Shown here piece after piece: positions 41,819 through 52,626 of a stretch of 64,000 nt of DNA. Under the pieces are notes generated by a model that did not search any database, was not told where the DNA came from, and was given only the letters and a program-made list of their open reading frames with translations. Source of the DNA: Cuniculiplasma divulgatum (GTDB lineage Archaea > Thermoplasmatota > Thermoplasmata > Thermoplasmatales > Thermoplasmataceae); the NCBI GenBank assembly GCA_031200235.1, contig CP133595.1, forward strand, positions 1-64,000, in the 5' to 3' direction. A program made the position numbers and the translations under genes. Positions within the stretch are counted from its first letter, which is position 1. Every line of letters begins with the position of its first letter.

Positions 41819-42439
41819 TTAACATCGTGGTTCAGAATCATCTTTACTATCTGGGCCAGGCCATAATGGGTTCTTGATTTTGAAACCTTGGAAGAACCCT
41901 TTCTCAACGACATTATTGTCCATGTCCAATATAGAGAGATCAGGCATCTTAATTTTTTGCCAATCTCCATAACCTTTGGAAACCCCGAGGAGATGACTGT
42001 AAAGTATTGAAATAATCATTCCGTGAGAGACGATTAATATGGATTTACCAGGACCCCCTGCTATAAGACTTTTCAAACATGAAATTATCCTGTCTCTGGC
42101 AGTACTATAACTTTCAAAATTCTGATCATCACACCCGGAAAAATATTCCAGAACGCGTGTCCTGAAAGTCTCCTCATCTATAAATCCAAAGTATCTTTCA
42201 ACTTCTCTCAAGCATTGACGTTCTTCTAATGCAATGCCGAAAAACTCACTAATGATCAGTGCCGTATGTTTTGCCTTGACAAGCGGGCTGTAATATATGG
42301 TTTGGACATCGGTGATATCTACGCCCTTCATCATTGTTTTTATAGCATCAAACGAACCATCCTTGAGCTTCCACTGATCAGCAGGTATGTTTGGTACAGC
42401 CTCTGTTTCAGCATGCCTTACAACAAAAATTTTTGCCAT
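41819..42439 (-). CDS. Histidine phosphatase (phosphoglycerate mutase-like)
   Basis: 206 residues. The catalytic RHG-type motif is FVVRHAETEA (His9) near the start, with the second His in LIVSHGMIISIL, and ERYFGFIDEE carries the acid Glu. Such enzymes remove phosphates from small molecules or act as mutases; substrate unknown. The base composition is AT-richer than most of the window. The ATG at 42439 is supported by a TATA-like TTAATTATAA just upstream on the minus strand. It lies within the accessory-like stretch between tRNA-Leu and the mevalonate-type genes. Confidence 0.82.
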   Translation of the reverse strand: MAKIFVVRHAETEAVPNIPADQWKLKDGSFDAIKTMMKGVDITDVQTIYYSPLVKAKHTALIISEFFGIALEERQCLREVERYFGFIDEETFRTRVLEYFSGCDDQNFESYSTARDRIISCLKSLIAGGPGKSILIVSHGMIISILYSHLLGVSKGYGDWQKIKMPDLSILDMDNNVVEKGFFQGFKIKNPLWPGPDSKDDSEPRC

Positions 42440-42507
42440 TAATTTAAATTTGGATGGAACCTTTAATTATAAAAATTCGTTTCCCAATGTTAAAGAATCT
42501 AACAGAT

Positions 42508-42854
42508 TTAGTGAGAAAACATAAGCTGGATTAGTTCAGAGAGTATTGGCTTTCCTCATTCTAAGTGCGATAGGCCTATGTTTTTGGCATATGCCTAGAC
42601 CGCATAGTTGTCGCCGTCTTGTATCTCCAGTATAAAATCTCGAACGAAGCTTGGTAATTTCCCAATTACTTACTTCCTCTCCATGCTAAAGTATCGGGGG
42701 TTCCTGCTTCACCTATGGTGCCTTCATCATCATATCCAAAGGTCTTATTCCATTTCACACCCTTATTATCGGGTTTATGAGGCTTAAATTCCCCACTGCC
42801 CTTGGGTTTGCCCCATGCATATGGTCGTTTCCAATAGATTCTTCGTTTGCAAAT
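42508..42854 (-). pseudogene. Decayed or fragmentary coding sequence
   Basis: On the minus strand, 42854-42666 reads as 62 protein-like residues (RRIYWKRPYAWGKPKG ... TPDTLAWRGSK) without a normal start codon. Then, in another frame, 42660-42508 gives KLPSFVRDFILEIQDGDNYAV, stop, AYAKNIGLSHLE, stop, GKPILSELIQLMFSH, stop. The repeated in-frame stops with otherwise good protein-like composition suggest gene remnants. I do not recognise the source protein. A longer ORF on the same strand to 43094 is antisense to a real gene and was not used. Confidence 0.35.
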
Positions 42855-42914
42855 CTTCTCCTCTCTGAAGATTACAAAAGAAATTATAAAATTCAGTCGC
42901 AGTATCCGGTGGTC

Positions 42915-43520
42915 ATGGCAGAGATTGGTACTGATTTCAATATTGTCCAGCATATTACTCCAGCAGACACTGCCATTGTTGCCATAAATCTCACACCGGA
43001 CCACTTCAGGGATGTGTTCAGCAAACTTGAATTCCTGAATGCTGCGACCTACCTGCATAATCTTGCAGAAAAAAATAAAATTCCCGTGATTCACGTCTTA
43101 ACGTCCAATCCTCAGGACGGTTTCAAGACATACAGACAGATGAAGGCAGAAAGGAGACTGCAAAGAAAGGCACCAAAATCTGTTCTTGACCGAGATTTTG
43201 ATTCACAGTTTGCGTCAATGTTGGGAAGAATCAGTGATTCAATAAGAACAGAAAACGACGATATCTTCAGCAGCTCTACCCTCCTTGATCTTCTTGGTAG
43301 AAATCAGACAACGTATGCCCTAATTATGGGTTTTCACACTGAAACAGCAATATTGAGGAGTGCCCTGTCCGGCCTTGATCACGGAATAATGCCCATTGTG
43401 GTTTCAGATGCCGTTTCCAGTTACTCTGAGAGAATTTATTATGAGGCACTTGACATTATCTCCCAGTCAACAGAGATAATAGATTCAAGGGATTTGATGA
43501 AAAGATGGCCGGATCAATGA
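42915..43520 (+). CDS. Isochorismatase-fold protein lacking the usual catalytic cysteine
   Basis: 201 residues from the ATG at 42915, preceded at once by GGTGGTC. The fold is recognisable: TAIVAINLTPDHFRDVF (position of the catalytic Asp, here Asn), IPVIHVLTSNPQDGF, and YALIMGFHTETAILRSALSGLDHGIMPIVVSDAVSSY. In isochorismatases and nicotinamidases the last motif has a Cys (GxxTxxCV); here the position is Ala/Ile, so hydrolytic chemistry is unlikely or altered. It overlaps the next gene by 16 bp, and begins an operon with the P-loop kinase and decarboxylase-like genes. Role unclear. Confidence 0.7.
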   Translation: MAEIGTDFNIVQHITPADTAIVAINLTPDHFRDVFSKLEFLNAATYLHNLAEKNKIPVIHVLTSNPQDGFKTYRQMKAERRLQRKAPKSVLDRDFDSQFASMLGRISDSIRTENDDIFSSSTLLDLLGRNQTTYALIMGFHTETAILRSALSGLDHGIMPIVVSDAVSSYSERIYYEALDIISQSTEIIDSRDLMKRWPDQ

Positions 43521-44122
43521 ATCATTCAGACAGGAGAGCAAAGATCATCCTTATGGGAGGTATACCGGGTGTTGGAAAATCCAGCATATCCGGATACATT
43601 GCAAGAGAACTTGGCATTGACCTTGTACTTTCCGGTGACTATCTTCGGGAATTTGTCAGGCCGGTTTGCCCCGATCTTGAGGTTCTGCAGGTCAGTGTTT
43701 ATGATGCATGGAAGACCTATGGGTCGGAATCACAGAATACAGTTCTGAAAGGGTTCCTTGACCAGGCTAGAGTTATCAACAGTGGGACAAACGCAGTGCT
43801 GAAGCGCGCCATTGCCAATGGCGAGTCCCTCATACTTGAAACCCTGTATTTTGTACCCTCGCAACTTGATGAAAATGTTCTTTCGGAAATCACCCCGCTC
43901 TACATATACATCTCTGATAGGGACCTGAATGCAAAGCGCCTCAATGAGAGACAGCAATATACACATTTCAATTCCCCCGGAAAGAGACTGGCCGACCAGC
44001 TGGACCGTTACAGGATAATGATGTCTTACTCTTTAGAGGAGTGTGGAAAATTTGGTATCAGAGCCTTCGATAATCTGGATTATACGAAAACAAGGGAACA
44101 AATACTTGATTACGTTAAGTAA
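43505..44122 (+). CDS. P-loop kinase of the 2-phosphoglycerate kinase type
   Basis: 205 residues with Walker A GGIPGVGKSS (residues 18-27), an LSGDYLREFVRP acceptor helix like that of 2-phosphoglycerate kinases, and a lid rich in Arg (SDRDLNAKRLNERQQYTHF). Thermoplasmatales do not generally make cyclic 2,3-diphosphoglycerate, and the gene directly abuts a mevalonate-diphosphate-decarboxylase homologue (stop at 44122, start at 44123). A kinase role in the Thermoplasma-type mevalonate route (mevalonate 3-phosphate 5-kinase) is therefore an attractive alternative; this is inference from position. A second possible start is the Met five codons in. Confidence 0.75.
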   Translation: MAGSMNHSDRRAKIILMGGIPGVGKSSISGYIARELGIDLVLSGDYLREFVRPVCPDLEVLQVSVYDAWKTYGSESQNTVLKGFLDQARVINSGTNAVLKRAIANGESLILETLYFVPSQLDENVLSEITPLYIYISDRDLNAKRLNERQQYTHFNSPGKRLADQLDRYRIMMSYSLEECGKFGIRAFDNLDYTKTREQILDYVK

Positions 44123-45226
44123 ATGATAAGCATGTCCGATCCTAAGGAACTGGGAGACCTGATTCACCGGGAACTTATCAGGCTTGGCATATGGCGGGAA
44201 GCTGCAGTAGGTACCGCAAATCTGGAATCGGAAAAGACTGGTGTGGGCTACGGTTATCCCATAATAGGTCTTGAGAAGTTCCTGGGCTATTTCGACCGAT
44301 CACTGAATATTGCAAATTTTCCTTCTATATCATTGCTCACCGATTTCAGTTACGCTGTATCATACTGCAAATACATCGAGAAACCTGCATCAGACCTGGT
44401 TTCCCTTGATGGTTCCACCGACAGGAAGTATCAGGATCGTGCACGAAAGGCACTTTCGTTCTTCAAGAGCCTTTACGGTATAACAGGTTCATTCCTTTTC
44501 TATATCAGAAGAATAAGAAAATATGATAATGCAAAGGGTCTGGGAGAATCAGCAGCGGTGGCTGCAGCCGTGGCGAGATCGATCACATCCTGTGCACTGG
44601 AAGAAACCGCTGCCAGGAATGATGAACTTGTATCCAGGCTGGCAAGGCTTGTTTCCGGGTCCGGAACCAGATCGGTCACGGGTGGCGTGTCCATGTGGTT
44701 ATCGTATCCCTATATAAACGAGAAAGAATGCCATGGCATCCGGCTTCCCGTTGACCAGAAGAAGATCCACTTCGGCGCATTCCCCATGCCCTCAGGTTGG
44801 CTTACGGATGATGCCCACACGCTGGCAGAATCATCCCCTTTTTACGGCAGGTGGGAGGCTGAGAAATTTGACAGGATTCTTGAGGAAATACAGAATGGAT
44901 TCTCCATTGAAAATCTCCTGACCAGGGCACAGGATGAAATGTTCAAACTCAACTCCGTTATCCTCTCCACCGGGAACTTTATACAGATACCTGAAAGTCT
45001 TTCCATAATCAACGACCTGAAGGAATTCACGCAAAAGAATTCTGCACTGCATTATACTGCGGATACCGGCCCCAGCATAGTACTCATGAGCCAGGATCGA
45101 TCCGTCATAGAGGAATTCACTGAGGGAAGAAAGGAGAAATTTATCTGGGGAAAAAGCCCGGAAAAGTTGCCTGATGGTGACAGATTCGGCAAGGAGGCCC
45201 AGGAATTCTTCATGGAAAACGCTTAA
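44123..45226 (+). CDS. Mevalonate diphosphate decarboxylase homologue (probable bisphosphomevalonate decarboxylase)
   Basis: 367 residues of a GHMP-fold protein. The ATP loop reads NAKGLGESAAVAAAVARS (family form GLGSSAA), followed by VSRLARLVSGSGTRSVTGGVSMW, which matches the decarboxylase ARLGSGSACRS..GG block, and the late ADTGPS segment (Asp314), where decarboxylases carry DAGPN. Thermoplasma uses two homologues of this family: a mevalonate 3-kinase that lacks this Asp and a bisphosphomevalonate decarboxylase. The retained Asp favours the decarboxylase. It would release CO2 from mevalonate 3,5-bisphosphate to make isopentenyl phosphate. The upstream P-loop kinase supports a pathway module. 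Confidence 0.75.
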   Translation: MISMSDPKELGDLIHRELIRLGIWREAAVGTANLESEKTGVGYGYPIIGLEKFLGYFDRSLNIANFPSISLLTDFSYAVSYCKYIEKPASDLVSLDGSTDRKYQDRARKALSFFKSLYGITGSFLFYIRRIRKYDNAKGLGESAAVAAAVARSITSCALEETAARNDELVSRLARLVSGSGTRSVTGGVSMWLSYPYINEKECHGIRLPVDQKKIHFGAFPMPSGWLTDDAHTLAESSPFYGRWEAEKFDRILEEIQNGFSIENLLTRAQDEMFKLNSVILSTGNFIQIPESLSIINDLKEFTQKNSALHYTADTGPSIVLMSQDRSVIEEFTEGRKEKFIWGKSPEKLPDGDRFGKEAQEFFMENA

Positions 45227-45252
45227 TTGCCGTAATGCCATAGGAAAGAGTA

Positions 45253-45981
45253 ATGCTAGAACATCCAGCCCTGCAGGAGAGTGTTTTTAAGGATATTCCG
45301 AGGCTTCCCCATGTACGCCTGATGGATGTTTCCAGCATGTTCAGGATTGCGCAGGTTGAGGATTTTGATCCCAGAGGGGAAAGCAGGGGAAAGAACGTAC
45401 CATGGCAGACTATTTCAAAAGCAGTCCTGTTGAGGGACGATTACCGATGCAGGGTCTGTGGAAAAGGCACATTCACCCAGGTTGATTCTGCAGATCTTTA
45501 CAATAAGGTGCATTTTGATCTCGAAGTGCATCACATTGTGCCAAGAAAGGACGGCGGGAACGATTCCTTCAAAAATCTCATATCATTGTGCAGCGCCTGC
45601 CATCACGTAACATTCTCAAATCGGTATACAGGCGTACCTGTCAGGAACAGCATGGATCTATTCTCTTTCGAGAGAAAGATATTCCTGGCCATCCCGCCGG
45701 ATGAGACTCAAAATTTCTCAGGGCAACTGGAAAAAGGCACCCTGCGTGATTACCAGCGCGTATTTGATCAGGAGAACATGCGGCACGTGGTTGTACCCAT
45801 GAGGGGGGCAAGACTTGAGTTTTCAGCACTCAGGATTACTCTTGAGGAATACAGGAAAATTGTGTCCGGAATGATCCATTCCCTTGACATTGCTGACTAT
45901 TCAACATATGCTTCCGTAATATCAGGCAGCGATGAGAAATGCAGGTTCCTTACAGATTCCAACGGGTCGATCATTGCCTAG
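45253..45981 (+). CDS. HNH endonuclease-domain protein
   Basis: 242 residues. The HNH core is at about 60-120: RDDYRCRVCGKG (first Cys pair), LEVHHIVPRKDGGND (His-His), NLISLCSACHHVTF (Asn and second Cys pair), a complete zinc-bound beta-beta-alpha metal nuclease motif. The N- and C-terminal parts have no familiar domain. It follows the decarboxylase gene by 26 bp and might be in the same transcript, although no functional link is known. It could be a restriction-type or repair nuclease, or a solo element gene. Confidence 0.8.
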   Translation: MLEHPALQESVFKDIPRLPHVRLMDVSSMFRIAQVEDFDPRGESRGKNVPWQTISKAVLLRDDYRCRVCGKGTFTQVDSADLYNKVHFDLEVHHIVPRKDGGNDSFKNLISLCSACHHVTFSNRYTGVPVRNSMDLFSFERKIFLAIPPDETQNFSGQLEKGTLRDYQRVFDQENMRHVVVPMRGARLEFSALRITLEEYRKIVSGMIHSLDIADYSTYASVISGSDEKCRFLTDSNGSIIA

Positions 45982-47252
45982 AGAACCAGATTTTCGCTTG
46001 CCGCGCTGCGATTGTGCACCCCAAGGGATTCAACTTTAATTTCTTGCCCTCCATGAAGCCTGGCAGTTTCCTTCCCGGAATAGAGAGCCGATACAACACG
46101 CCCTATGGCATCCCCCTTCAGTATGCCACTGCCGCTGGTTCCAGTTGCCACAATTATGTTCAGGTCCCGGAATATGTATGGCGTCTTATCCACGGTATTG
46201 TATGAATAATACCCGGCCCACATTCCAGTAACCTTCTGTTCTGTAAGGGAGGGGAAGTAGGAAGTGATGATCTGTGATACGCTGTAATCGTAGAAACTTC
46301 TCTCAGCCTCGGGATTCTCAGTGAATGAAAAATCCCTGTTATAATCATCCGCAACCCCCAGCCAGAGTGAACGGAATCTTGGGGCTGGCCTGATGTATAC
46401 TCCACGGGAAGGGACAATTGTGAATGGAAGCACACCGTCACTGTTTCTCTCCCATCCGAAGAGGACTTTCTCCACCTCCTTCCCTCCAGTCTGAAATATC
46501 TGCCTTTTCTTTGGCCTGATGTGGCAGTCAATGCCGGTTGGATCAAGAAGCGCCGTTGTCCATGCGTCTGTGGCTGCTATGAATATGTCTGCTGTGAAAT
46601 TCCCACGGTTTGTTTCGATTGTCCTGAGTATCTTGTCCTGCCAGAGGAACGGCTCACCGGGGAAATCAAGAGGGTTGACAGGCTGGAGCCTGAATGATGC
46701 AACCTCTGTGGAAAAACTGAATTCAACGCCGATCCTGACACATTCATCATAGTAGTACTGTGCTATCAGTTCAGGCTCTATTATTCCGCAATTCTTGCCA
46801 ATGGCCGCAGATTCAATACTGGGCAGATTCATTATACCGGCAGATTCTCCTGAGGGCTTCAGGGAGAGATACGGGTAGGATGCAAGTTCATCCCTGTCAA
46901 GGAATTCAATTTTTGTACGACCACTCAGCTCCATCAGCAGATCCTTCCTCGGATCATTGGGGCCCATCAGGAACATATATCCCACAAAATTCATCCCAAG
47001 GTCAAATTTACCTGAATCCTGTATGCTCCTGTACTGTGAAATTGTGGATGAGGAAAGTTTAAAATTCTCGTCGGAAGAGAAAAGGTCCCTGAATCCGGCG
47101 GCGCTTTTTGCAGTATTTCCCTGGGCAAATGTGGGTGCACGGTCAACCACAAGAATCTTCAGGTCTGGATTATCCAGTTTCAGATGATACGCAGAAGTCA
47201 AACCTACAATTCCAGCTCCTACTACAATGACATCATATTTTGAGAGCGGCAC
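45978..47252 (-). CDS. FAD-dependent amino-acid/sarcosine oxidase-like oxidoreductase (DAO family)
   Basis: 424 residues. FAD motif YDVIVVGAGIVGLTSAYHLKLD and the tail TGTSGSGILKGDAIGRVVSAL are typical of the DAO superfamily branch with glycine or sarcosine oxidase and dimethylglycine-type enzymes. Ser/Ala-rich AKSAAGFRDLF follows the first FAD block. No TM segment. It converges with the HNH gene (4-bp overlap of ends). The substrate is probably a secondary or D-amino acid; not decided by sequence. Confidence 0.78.
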   Translation of the reverse strand: MPLSKYDVIVVGAGIVGLTSAYHLKLDNPDLKILVVDRAPTFAQGNTAKSAAGFRDLFSSDENFKLSSSTISQYRSIQDSGKFDLGMNFVGYMFLMGPNDPRKDLLMELSGRTKIEFLDRDELASYPYLSLKPSGESAGIMNLPSIESAAIGKNCGIIEPELIAQYYYDECVRIGVEFSFSTEVASFRLQPVNPLDFPGEPFLWQDKILRTIETNRGNFTADIFIAATDAWTTALLDPTGIDCHIRPKKRQIFQTGGKEVEKVLFGWERNSDGVLPFTIVPSRGVYIRPAPRFRSLWLGVADDYNRDFSFTENPEAERSFYDYSVSQIITSYFPSLTEQKVTGMWAGYYSYNTVDKTPYIFRDLNIIVATGTSGSGILKGDAIGRVVSALYSGKETARLHGGQEIKVESLGVHNRSAASENLVL

Positions 47253-47318
47253 CAGTGGTAAGCGCCTGAAAAATAATAAATGTTCCCAGACGCAATGAAA
47301 AAGCCAGAGGATATCCCA

Positions 47319-48251
47319 TCACGGTGCATGCCCAAGGTCTTCAAACAGTTCTGTGGAGAGATACTTCAATCCGTTGTCGGGAAAGAGAGTGACAACGTTC
47401 TTTCCCCTGCCAATCTTCGCTGCCACATCCAGGGAGACGTGGAGTGCGCAGGCAGAGCTCATGCCCAGCAGAAGACCCTCTTCCCTGGCTGCCCTCCTGC
47501 CAGTCTCGAAGCACATTGCTTTCTGAATATCGTCGATCTCAATGACCTCATCCATGAGATCAAGACGCACATTTCTGGATGGGTTGGGTTCAGCAGGATT
47601 CCTTATGCCGTCTATCCTCACTCCTACCTTCGGCGTTACCCCTATGATTTTCACGGAAGGGAGTGCCTCCCGGAGCCTGAGGGCTATTCCTGTGCTTGTT
47701 CCGCCTGTTCCTATTGTCATTACCATGGCATCGATCTTCCAGTTCATCTGGCGCAGGATTTCCCGTGCCGTGGTGTTGAAGTGCACGTAGGGGTTGGCAG
47801 GATCATGGAACTGGTCAAGGGAAACGAATTTCCCGGGGTTTTCCCTGATGAGGCGTTCTTTCTGCTCTATTGCACCTGCGGTTCCCTTTGAAACGGGTGT
47901 CAGAACAAGATCGGCTCCATATGCTGAGATCAGCTTCCTTCGCTCTATGCTTGCTCCCTCGGACATGACGATTGTTACACCGTAACCCTTGGCCGCCCCC
48001 AGCATCGCAAGAGCGATCCCTGTATTTCCAGATGTTGCCTCGATAATTGTCTTTCCCTTCCTCAGTACCCCCGCTGCTTCGGCTGTTTCTATCAGTGACA
48101 GGGCAGTCCTGTCCTTTACAGACCCACCGATATTGAACCATTCCAGTTTGGCATAGACGTCCGCAGATCTGGGCTTCAGCAGCTTTCTGATCCTGATCAT
48201 TGGTGTATTGCCTATCATTTCAGTGATTGATTGGAACGGTTCCGAATTCAT
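47319..48251 (-). CDS. cysK: Cysteine synthase (O-acetylserine/O-phosphoserine sulfhydrylase)
   Basis: 310 residues. PLP-dependent fold type II enzyme with Lys46 in NIGGSVKDRTA as the Schiff-base lysine, EATSGNTGIALAM as the substrate-binding loop, and TIGTGGTSTGIALRL as the phosphate-binding loop. Residues match cysteine synthases of the CysK/CysM type, making cysteine from sulfide and an activated serine. A rhodanese gene starts divergently 88 bp away and could supply sulfur, which is inference from position. Confidence 0.92.
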   Translation of the reverse strand: MNSEPFQSITEMIGNTPMIRIRKLLKPRSADVYAKLEWFNIGGSVKDRTALSLIETAEAAGVLRKGKTIIEATSGNTGIALAMLGAAKGYGVTIVMSEGASIERRKLISAYGADLVLTPVSKGTAGAIEQKERLIRENPGKFVSLDQFHDPANPYVHFNTTAREILRQMNWKIDAMVMTIGTGGTSTGIALRLREALPSVKIIGVTPKVGVRIDGIRNPAEPNPSRNVRLDLMDEVIEIDDIQKAMCFETGRRAAREEGLLLGMSSACALHVSLDVAAKIGRGKNVVTLFPDNGLKYLSTELFEDLGHAP

Positions 48252-48339
48252 GCACGTGCATAGATTATTGAGATATTACACTTTCAATTTCTCCTGCAGG
48301 CATTATCATGTCAGATCAAACATTTATAGCAATTATTTC

Positions 48340-49191
48340 ATGTATGGTGATATGACAGGGTACAAAGACATATTTGTGACACCCAACTGGCTTCACGAAA
48401 ATATGGGGAACCGCAGCGTAGTGGTGATTGACTGCAGGTATGACCTTGGCAATCCGGAGAAGGCCATGGAAAGGTATCGGGAAGGCCACATACCCGGTTC
48501 ATTCAGGCTTGACATGGAAGCAGATCTGTCAGGCAGCAGATCAGAGCATGGCGGCAGGCACCCACTTCCGGATTTCACCGTTCTTGCAATGAAACTCAGG
48601 AATTTCGGCATCTCTTCCGATTCCATGATCATATGTTACGATGACGATCTTTCAGGGGCATCAAGGCTCTGGTTCCTCATGAACTGCATGGGGCATGAAA
48701 ACACAAGAATACTTGACGGTGGAATAACCGGCTGGATAGAGTGCGGTTACCAGCTTTCCACGCTTCCAGGAGTCGCACGAGACAAGGGTACATTTCTCCC
48801 AACAGCCGGGAAATTCCTGACCAGAATAGCAGATATGGATGAAATAAGGAGAAATCTTGAATCCCTGGAGATCATAGATTCAAGGGCCAGGCCAAGATAC
48901 CTGGGTGAATTTGAGCCCATTGATTCCAGAGCCGGGCACATTCCAGGGGCAATAAACATCCAATACACCACGGTGCAGGAGAGACCCGGAAAAATCCGCA
49001 ATACTGTTGATCTGGAAAGGATCTATGCCGGAATTGCCAGGGAACCTGTGGTCTACTGTGGTTCCGGAGTAACATCATGCGTAAATTTTGTTGCCCTGAT
49101 CCTGACAGGAAGGTCCCCCAGGCTGTATGCCGGTAGCTGGAGCGACTGGATAAGCTACGGAACAAATCCTGTTGCCTCAGGAGAGGAATAA
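48340..49191 (+). CDS. Thiosulfate/3-mercaptopyruvate sulfurtransferase (two-domain rhodanese)
   Basis: 283 residues from the ATG at 48340, chosen because a TATA-like ACATTTATAG lies about 15-25 nt before it; an ATG at 48352 preceded by GGTGAT is an alternative. Two rhodanese domains: the first (DCRYDLGN...GHIPGSFRLDMEADLSG) lacks the catalytic Cys, the second has VVYCGSGVTSCVN with Cys240. The CGSGVT loop suggests 3-mercaptopyruvate sulfurtransferase or rhodanese activity. Divergent from cysteine synthase, so the two may share sulfur handling. Confidence 0.88.
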   Translation: MYGDMTGYKDIFVTPNWLHENMGNRSVVVIDCRYDLGNPEKAMERYREGHIPGSFRLDMEADLSGSRSEHGGRHPLPDFTVLAMKLRNFGISSDSMIICYDDDLSGASRLWFLMNCMGHENTRILDGGITGWIECGYQLSTLPGVARDKGTFLPTAGKFLTRIADMDEIRRNLESLEIIDSRARPRYLGEFEPIDSRAGHIPGAINIQYTTVQERPGKIRNTVDLERIYAGIAREPVVYCGSGVTSCVNFVALILTGRSPRLYAGSWSDWISYGTNPVASGEE

Positions 49192-49258
49192 TATGCAAAT
49201 ATCCGCACACCTTTAATATCTGCATCGACCGTCTTTGGGAATTTTCTTATACTGTTGA

Positions 49259-51511
<2,253 letters not shown>

Positions 51512-51540
51512 TCCCCATCCGTGCACAAAAAAACTTAAGC

Positions 51541-51834
51541 ATGATTGACATGGAAGAGCATATGTCCATGCGCAAATTTTCCTCCGATCTTATGAAGAAG
51601 TCTGTCATGACCGTGGAGGGGGAGCTTATAGGCACAGTGGACAACATCATTGTTGACACAGAGACCGGCATAATAAAAAGCGTTCTTGTGAAGCCGTCAG
51701 GCGCCAACAGGTATGGTGATTTCCCTCTAGATAAGGAGGGAAGATACATGATCCCGTTGAGATCCATGAAATCTTTAAAGGATGTCTTTGTTGTGGACAT
51801 AGCCAGTGGGCAGAAGATGAGGACTTCTTCCTGA
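51541..51834 (+). CDS. PRC-barrel domain protein
   Basis: 97 residues. The PRC-barrel beta fold is visible in MTVEGELIGTVDNIIVDTETGIIKSVLVKP and YMIPLRSMKSLKDVFVVD. Small PRC-barrel proteins of archaea bind RNA, cofactors or other proteins; this one lacks a second domain. Its start may be any of three Met (51541, 51550, 51562). Probably co-transcribed with vat and the phosphorylase gene (13 bp before the latter). Role unknown. Confidence 0.75.
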   Translation: MIDMEEHMSMRKFSSDLMKKSVMTVEGELIGTVDNIIVDTETGIIKSVLVKPSGANRYGDFPLDKEGRYMIPLRSMKSLKDVFVVDIASGQKMRTSS

Positions 51835-51847
51835 TTTCGGTGAATTC

Positions 51848-52624
51848 ATGGCCAGGATAAGCCCCAGGAAATTTCCGAAGTATTCAAGGAAGCATGCAGA
51901 GCACCCTCTTTTTGCGGCATCAGAATTCACTGCAGGAATGCCGGCCTCACCTGCAAATGTCATATTTGTTTACAGTAAAACCCTTGCAGAAATGATCGCC
52001 GAAGATCTTGGGCTGACGCCCGTAAGTGAACCGTATGGTGAAAAGAATGCAGTCAGCGTAAGTAACTATTCAGATTCTGCACGATCACTGTATCTGATGA
52101 TGCCTGGAGCAGGAGCCGCCATGACTGCGACCGTTGCAGATGAACTTCACAGCCTTGGGGCAGTTAATTTCCTAATTCTTGGAATTGCCGGCGGCCTGTC
52201 CCTGAAGATGAACGTAAATGACATTGTCCTTTGCCGGAAAGCCGTGAGGGATGAGGGCGTTTCCCATCACATACTTCCTCCGGCACTCTATGACTATCCC
52301 AGCCCTGACCTTGTTAATTTTCTTCGAAATGGCATGAGAAGCGCAGGCATGAAATTTATGGCAGGACCAACCTGGACAATCGATTTCCCCTATGCCGAGA
52401 CTGTTGAGGAAGTGAGGGAATACAGATCCATGGGTGTCCTGACAGTTGAGATGGAGGCTGCGGCACTGTTTGCAGTGGGCAAGGCCAGAAGATTCAGGAC
52501 TGCAGCAGTATTCACAGTTTCAGATATTCTTGATGAGGAGAAATGGAGCGGCATCCATAGCCCTGATGAAGGAATGAGACAGCTCACCAGGGTTGCAGGA
52601 ATATTCTCCCAGTTCCACGGCTAG
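51848..52624 (+). CDS. Nucleoside phosphorylase (uridine/purine type, PNP-UDP family)
   Basis: 258 residues. Signature blocks of the PNP/UDP family: SLYLMMPGAGAAMTATVADELHSLG, FLILGIAGGLSLKMNVNDIVL, and the Glu-rich TVEMEAAALFAVGKARR, where Met-Glu binds ribose. The enzyme cleaves a nucleoside with phosphate to a base and ribose 1-phosphate. Substrate choice between uridine and purine nucleosides is not clear. It follows the PRC-barrel gene by 13 bp and ends 2 bp from the end of the release factor gene (convergent). Confidence 0.85.
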   Translation: MARISPRKFPKYSRKHAEHPLFAASEFTAGMPASPANVIFVYSKTLAEMIAEDLGLTPVSEPYGEKNAVSVSNYSDSARSLYLMMPGAGAAMTATVADELHSLGAVNFLILGIAGGLSLKMNVNDIVLCRKAVRDEGVSHHILPPALYDYPSPDLVNFLRNGMRSAGMKFMAGPTWTIDFPYAETVEEVREYRSMGVLTVEMEAAALFAVGKARRFRTAAVFTVSDILDEEKWSGIHSPDEGMRQLTRVAGIFSQFHG

Positions 52625-52626
52625 GT

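Noticed and set aside
42666-43094. 142-codon minus-strand ORF
   Set aside because: Its upstream two thirds are antisense to the isochorismatase-fold gene and have poor composition; only the last 62 codons look protein-like, and they lack a normal start, so they are listed as a remnant instead.
44123-45226. Mevalonate 3-kinase as first choice
   Set aside because: The protein keeps the decarboxylase-type Asp (ADTGPS), which the characterised Thermoplasma 3-kinase lacks; the decarboxylase is preferred but not proven.
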